Shown piece after piece: positions 61,431 to 64,000 of a stretch of DNA of 64,000 bases. Within the stretch, counting starts at the first letter, position 1, and each line of letters opens with the position of its first letter. The position numbers and the translations under genes are program-made. The DNA comes from Comamonas testosteroni (lineage in GTDB: Bacteria > Pseudomonadota > Gammaproteobacteria > Burkholderiales > Burkholderiaceae_C): assembly GCF_003569915.1 (NCBI RefSeq), contig NZ_KZ984457.1:31970-95969 (forward strand), read 5' to 3'. The notes below the pieces were generated by a model. The model saw only the letters and a list, made by a program, of their open reading frames with translations. It was not told where the DNA came from and searched no databases.

Positions 61431-61491
61431 TTCAAGCCTTTTTGGCTTTAAGTCCTTGATTGATATAGGCAGACAGCTATCAAAATCAAAG
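61431..61491. repeat. AT-rich ~60-base repeat, family 2 copy (after priA)
   Basis: Inverted relative to the copies at 8349 and 30870. Read on the minus strand: GATTTTGATAGCTGTCTGCC, TATATCAATCAAGGACTTAA, AGCC, and a closing TTGAAA. It starts 9 bases after the priA stop. Confidence 0.7.
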
Positions 61492-61501
61492 TAAGCACTG
61501 A

Positions 61502-62734
<1,233 letters not shown>

Positions 62735-62737
62735 TCA

Positions 62738-62825
62738 CCCCCTGAGGCGCTTCGCGCCTTCCCCCTCTCTCGCTGCGCGGGAGGGGGACGATGCCTTCGC
62801 CGCGAGGCGGCTCTTGCTCGGCATC
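62738..62825 (+). repeat. Three-hairpin 3' element, copy 5 (after asparaginase gene)
   Basis: Begins CCCCTGAGGCGC. Hairpin 1: GGCGC/GCGCC (62746-62758). Hairpin 2: CCCCCTC/GAGGGGG with inner CGC/GCG (62761-62787). Hairpin 3: GATGCC/GGCATC (62790-62825), inner CGCC/GGCG closed by GCGA. From hairpin 2 on it differs from copy 4 by a single base. Confidence 0.85.
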
Positions 62826-62868
62826 CCTCGCTTTGGGACATGCTTGATTTGAGGTCTGTTATCAAAAC

Positions 62869-62912
62869 AGCGGCTTGCGCTTACTGGGTCTGCGCAAGCC
62901 GCTATTGTTTTT
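62869..62912 (+). terminator. Rho-independent terminator after the asparaginase gene
   Basis: Perfect 12-base stem AGCGGCTTGCGC (62869-62880) / GCGCAAGCCGCT (62892-62903), loop of 11, then ATTGTTTTT. It comes after copy 5 of the three-hairpin element, which suggests that element is not itself the transcription end. Confidence 0.9.
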
Positions 62913-63179
62913 CCGGATCAGAAAGATAGGTAGCCAAGAACGCCTGAGACTTCCTCCCTACAAATCGCGCCGTTGGCCCGCAAGTGATGGCGTTTATCAC
63001 GCACGCAGGTTTGTTTTGGACTGGTTGAGATCGGTCAGAAACAGGATGTATGAGCCATCAGCCTAATTCGGGCAATCGCGCATCCTGTCAAGCGTTTCTC
63101 CAACCTCCACTTTTAAGTGGTGCAGGGAAATGAGAGCTTCACATGCCCCTCTAACAACACACCCTGAACACTAGAAAAA
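62913..63179. other. Gene-free stretch between terminator and nuclease-like gene
   Basis: 267 bases, mixed composition, between the asparaginase terminator and the stop of the nuclease-like gene. Only one short weak frame is open and it has no ribosome site. A change to lower GC begins here, so this is a plausible left edge of acquired DNA. Confidence 0.4.
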
Positions 63180-63836
63180 TCAACTAGTGGCCTGGCACTT
63201 CTTGAGAGAGAGCCACTTTACAGGTCTTTCGACTCGCGATGCGGGGCCATGAGCACTTGACAGAATGGCCTGATGCCTCAGGTCCACATTAAGATTTCGG
63301 CAAACAAACATTTGCTCTTCAATATCCCGGCTACCAATGCCACTACTGTAGAGGTGCAGAATTTTTGAATGCTTTGGGTAATAAGTGGAATACGCGAGCA
63401 CTTGGCCAAGCGCCTGTTTCCACTTAGAAAGATGCTTGACTTCAACGACAGACGTTGAACAAAGAAGGTCGATAAAACCTACTGGCGTGTGAGCCTCAAC
63501 TTGAGCGTTAGTTTCCTCTAAGGCAAGCAGATCGCGAACCGCACATTCTAAGGTTCCTCCTTTTGGTACGTACTTGAAGTAACGATCAGCTATCGCTTGA
63601 GTCGCTAGGTAGTACCCATGTTTTTGTCTAGACTTGCCATGTAACCGCATGCCTGCAAGTTGCTTGAAGTGATCAGCACGTTGCCCCCCCACTTCTACCA
63701 CTTGATAGTCGTCAGAGAAAATTTCAAAAACTCTGCCGATATTGCGCCCCGCGTATAACCATCGTGACGGGTGAATGGAGAGAAGACCAGCGCGCGCTTT
63801 ATCTTCATGGATAGCGTACAAGTCGATCAATGGCAT
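63180..63836 (-). CDS. Protein with PD-(D/E)XK-like nuclease signature
   Basis: Unrecognised protein of 218 residues. The segment 119-150 reads VGFIDLLCSTSVVEVKHLSKWKQALGQVLAYS in overlapping pieces: VGFIDLL (Asp123), VVEVK (Glu132, Lys134), then Gln145 in GQVLAYS, the order D-ExK-Q of the PD-(D/E)XK nuclease core, with Glu97 a possible extra ligand. Residues 73-108 (GYYLATQAIADRYFKYVPKGGTLECAVRDLLALEE) are helical. GC content is below that of the window and the codons differ, and an IS256-type element end lies 37 bases beyond the start, so it was probably acquired. DNA repair, restriction or phage defence are all possible. Confidence 0.6.
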   Translation of the reverse strand: MPLIDLYAIHEDKARAGLLSIHPSRWLYAGRNIGRVFEIFSDDYQVVEVGGQRADHFKQLAGMRLHGKSRQKHGYYLATQAIADRYFKYVPKGGTLECAVRDLLALEETNAQVEAHTPVGFIDLLCSTSVVEVKHLSKWKQALGQVLAYSTYYPKHSKILHLYSSGIGSRDIEEQMFVCRNLNVDLRHQAILSSAHGPASRVERPVKWLSLKKCQATS

Positions 63837-63872
63837 TGCAGACCAAGGAAATAGCTAACGTAAATATACGAT

Positions 63873-64000
63873 GGGGCGTGTCCGAACTTTTGTGTAAACG
63901 GGGCGGACTTCAGTTGACGGAGATGCGGTCTCCGAACTGAATGGTAAATCGGGTCAACGCTGCCTTCCAATCCCGAATCGGCATGGTCCACTTCTGACTG
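63873..64000 (-). mobile_element. End of an IS256-family insertion sequence (continues past window)
   Basis: Starts with the apparent terminal repeat GGGGCGTGTCCGAACTTTTG, then runs 37 bases to the stop codon of the transposase on the minus strand. The other end, its matching inverted repeat and the target duplication lie outside the window. Confidence 0.7.
63910..64000 (-). CDS. IS256-family transposase, C-terminal end (partial)
   Basis: Partial. The last 29 residues are readable on the minus strand: SQKWTMPIRDWKAALTRF followed by TIQFGDRISVN and TGA. KWTMPIRDWKAAL..F is the conserved C-terminus of IS256/Mutator-type DDE transposases. Whether the element is intact cannot be judged here. Confidence 0.8.
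   Translation of the reverse strand, partial: SQKWTMPIRDWKAALTRFTIQFGDRISVN

Noticed and set aside
62875..63066. Small plus-strand frame of 63 codons after the asparaginase terminator
   Set aside because: Starts inside the terminator stem, no ribosome site, basic and low-information sequence.

Overview
The window is about 64 kb of GC-rich betaproteobacterial chromosome. Gene content (a peritrichous or polar flagellar regulon with flhF, an aerobic phenylacetyl-CoA pathway, Bug-type solute receptors, an OlsB-type acyltransferase) and two families of short repeats point to Comamonadaceae, most likely Comamonas. That assignment is inference from content, not a database match.

Layout. 1-22.2 kb is a flagellar and chemotaxis block: the end of motB, cheY and cheZ on the plus strand, then on the minus strand the overlapping run flhB-flhA-flhF-flhG-like-fliA, an EAL/HDOD signalling protein, and the rod, ring, hook and junction genes flgB to flgL, followed on the plus strand by flgA, flgM and flgN. 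Two sigma-28 type promoters can be read directly, one inside the end of motB (for cheYZ) and one before flgM. 22.3-26.1 kb is a four-gene polyprenyl-phosphate sugar locus (GT39 transferase, GT2 synthase, GtrA-like protein, YdjC/NaxD-like deacetylase) that looks like a lipid A hexosamine modification system. 26.1-30.2 kb holds a MocR-type regulator, a PLP aminotransferase and a PhzF-like isomerase. 30.2-33.8 kb is an iron(III) ABC importer with a Fur-like site upstream. 34-42 kb is mixed metabolism and transport: histidine phosphatase, an unrecognised 147-residue protein, a Bug receptor, creatininase-like amidohydrolase, MATE pump, DsbD and a small membrane protein. 42.1-45 kb has a hybrid histidine kinase and an OlsB-like acyltransferase.

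45.1-57.3 kb joins a branched-chain amino acid type ABC importer (with LivM and LivG fused in one polypeptide) to the phenylacetate genes paaG-paaI-paaK-paaABCDE-paaR, with a TetR-type palindrome in front of paaG. 57.4-62.7 kb contains hemE, priA and a periplasmic asparaginase. The 669-base hemE-priA gap carries three perfect DnaA boxes and AT-rich tracts. The last kilobase is lower in GC and has an orphan PD-(D/E)XK-like nuclease gene next to the end of an IS256-family element, so it looks acquired.

The most unusual signal is not a gene. Five copies of a roughly 75-95 base element lie just after stop codons, always in the same orientation as the upstream gene, and each can fold into three successive hairpins. 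The stems change between copies by paired substitutions, which is what a selected RNA structure looks like. A second, AT-rich family of about 60 bases lies between genes in four places, and copies of it also seem to have been absorbed in frame into coding sequence: the DsbD signal peptide, the interdomain linker of the MocR regulator and, less surely, PhzF.
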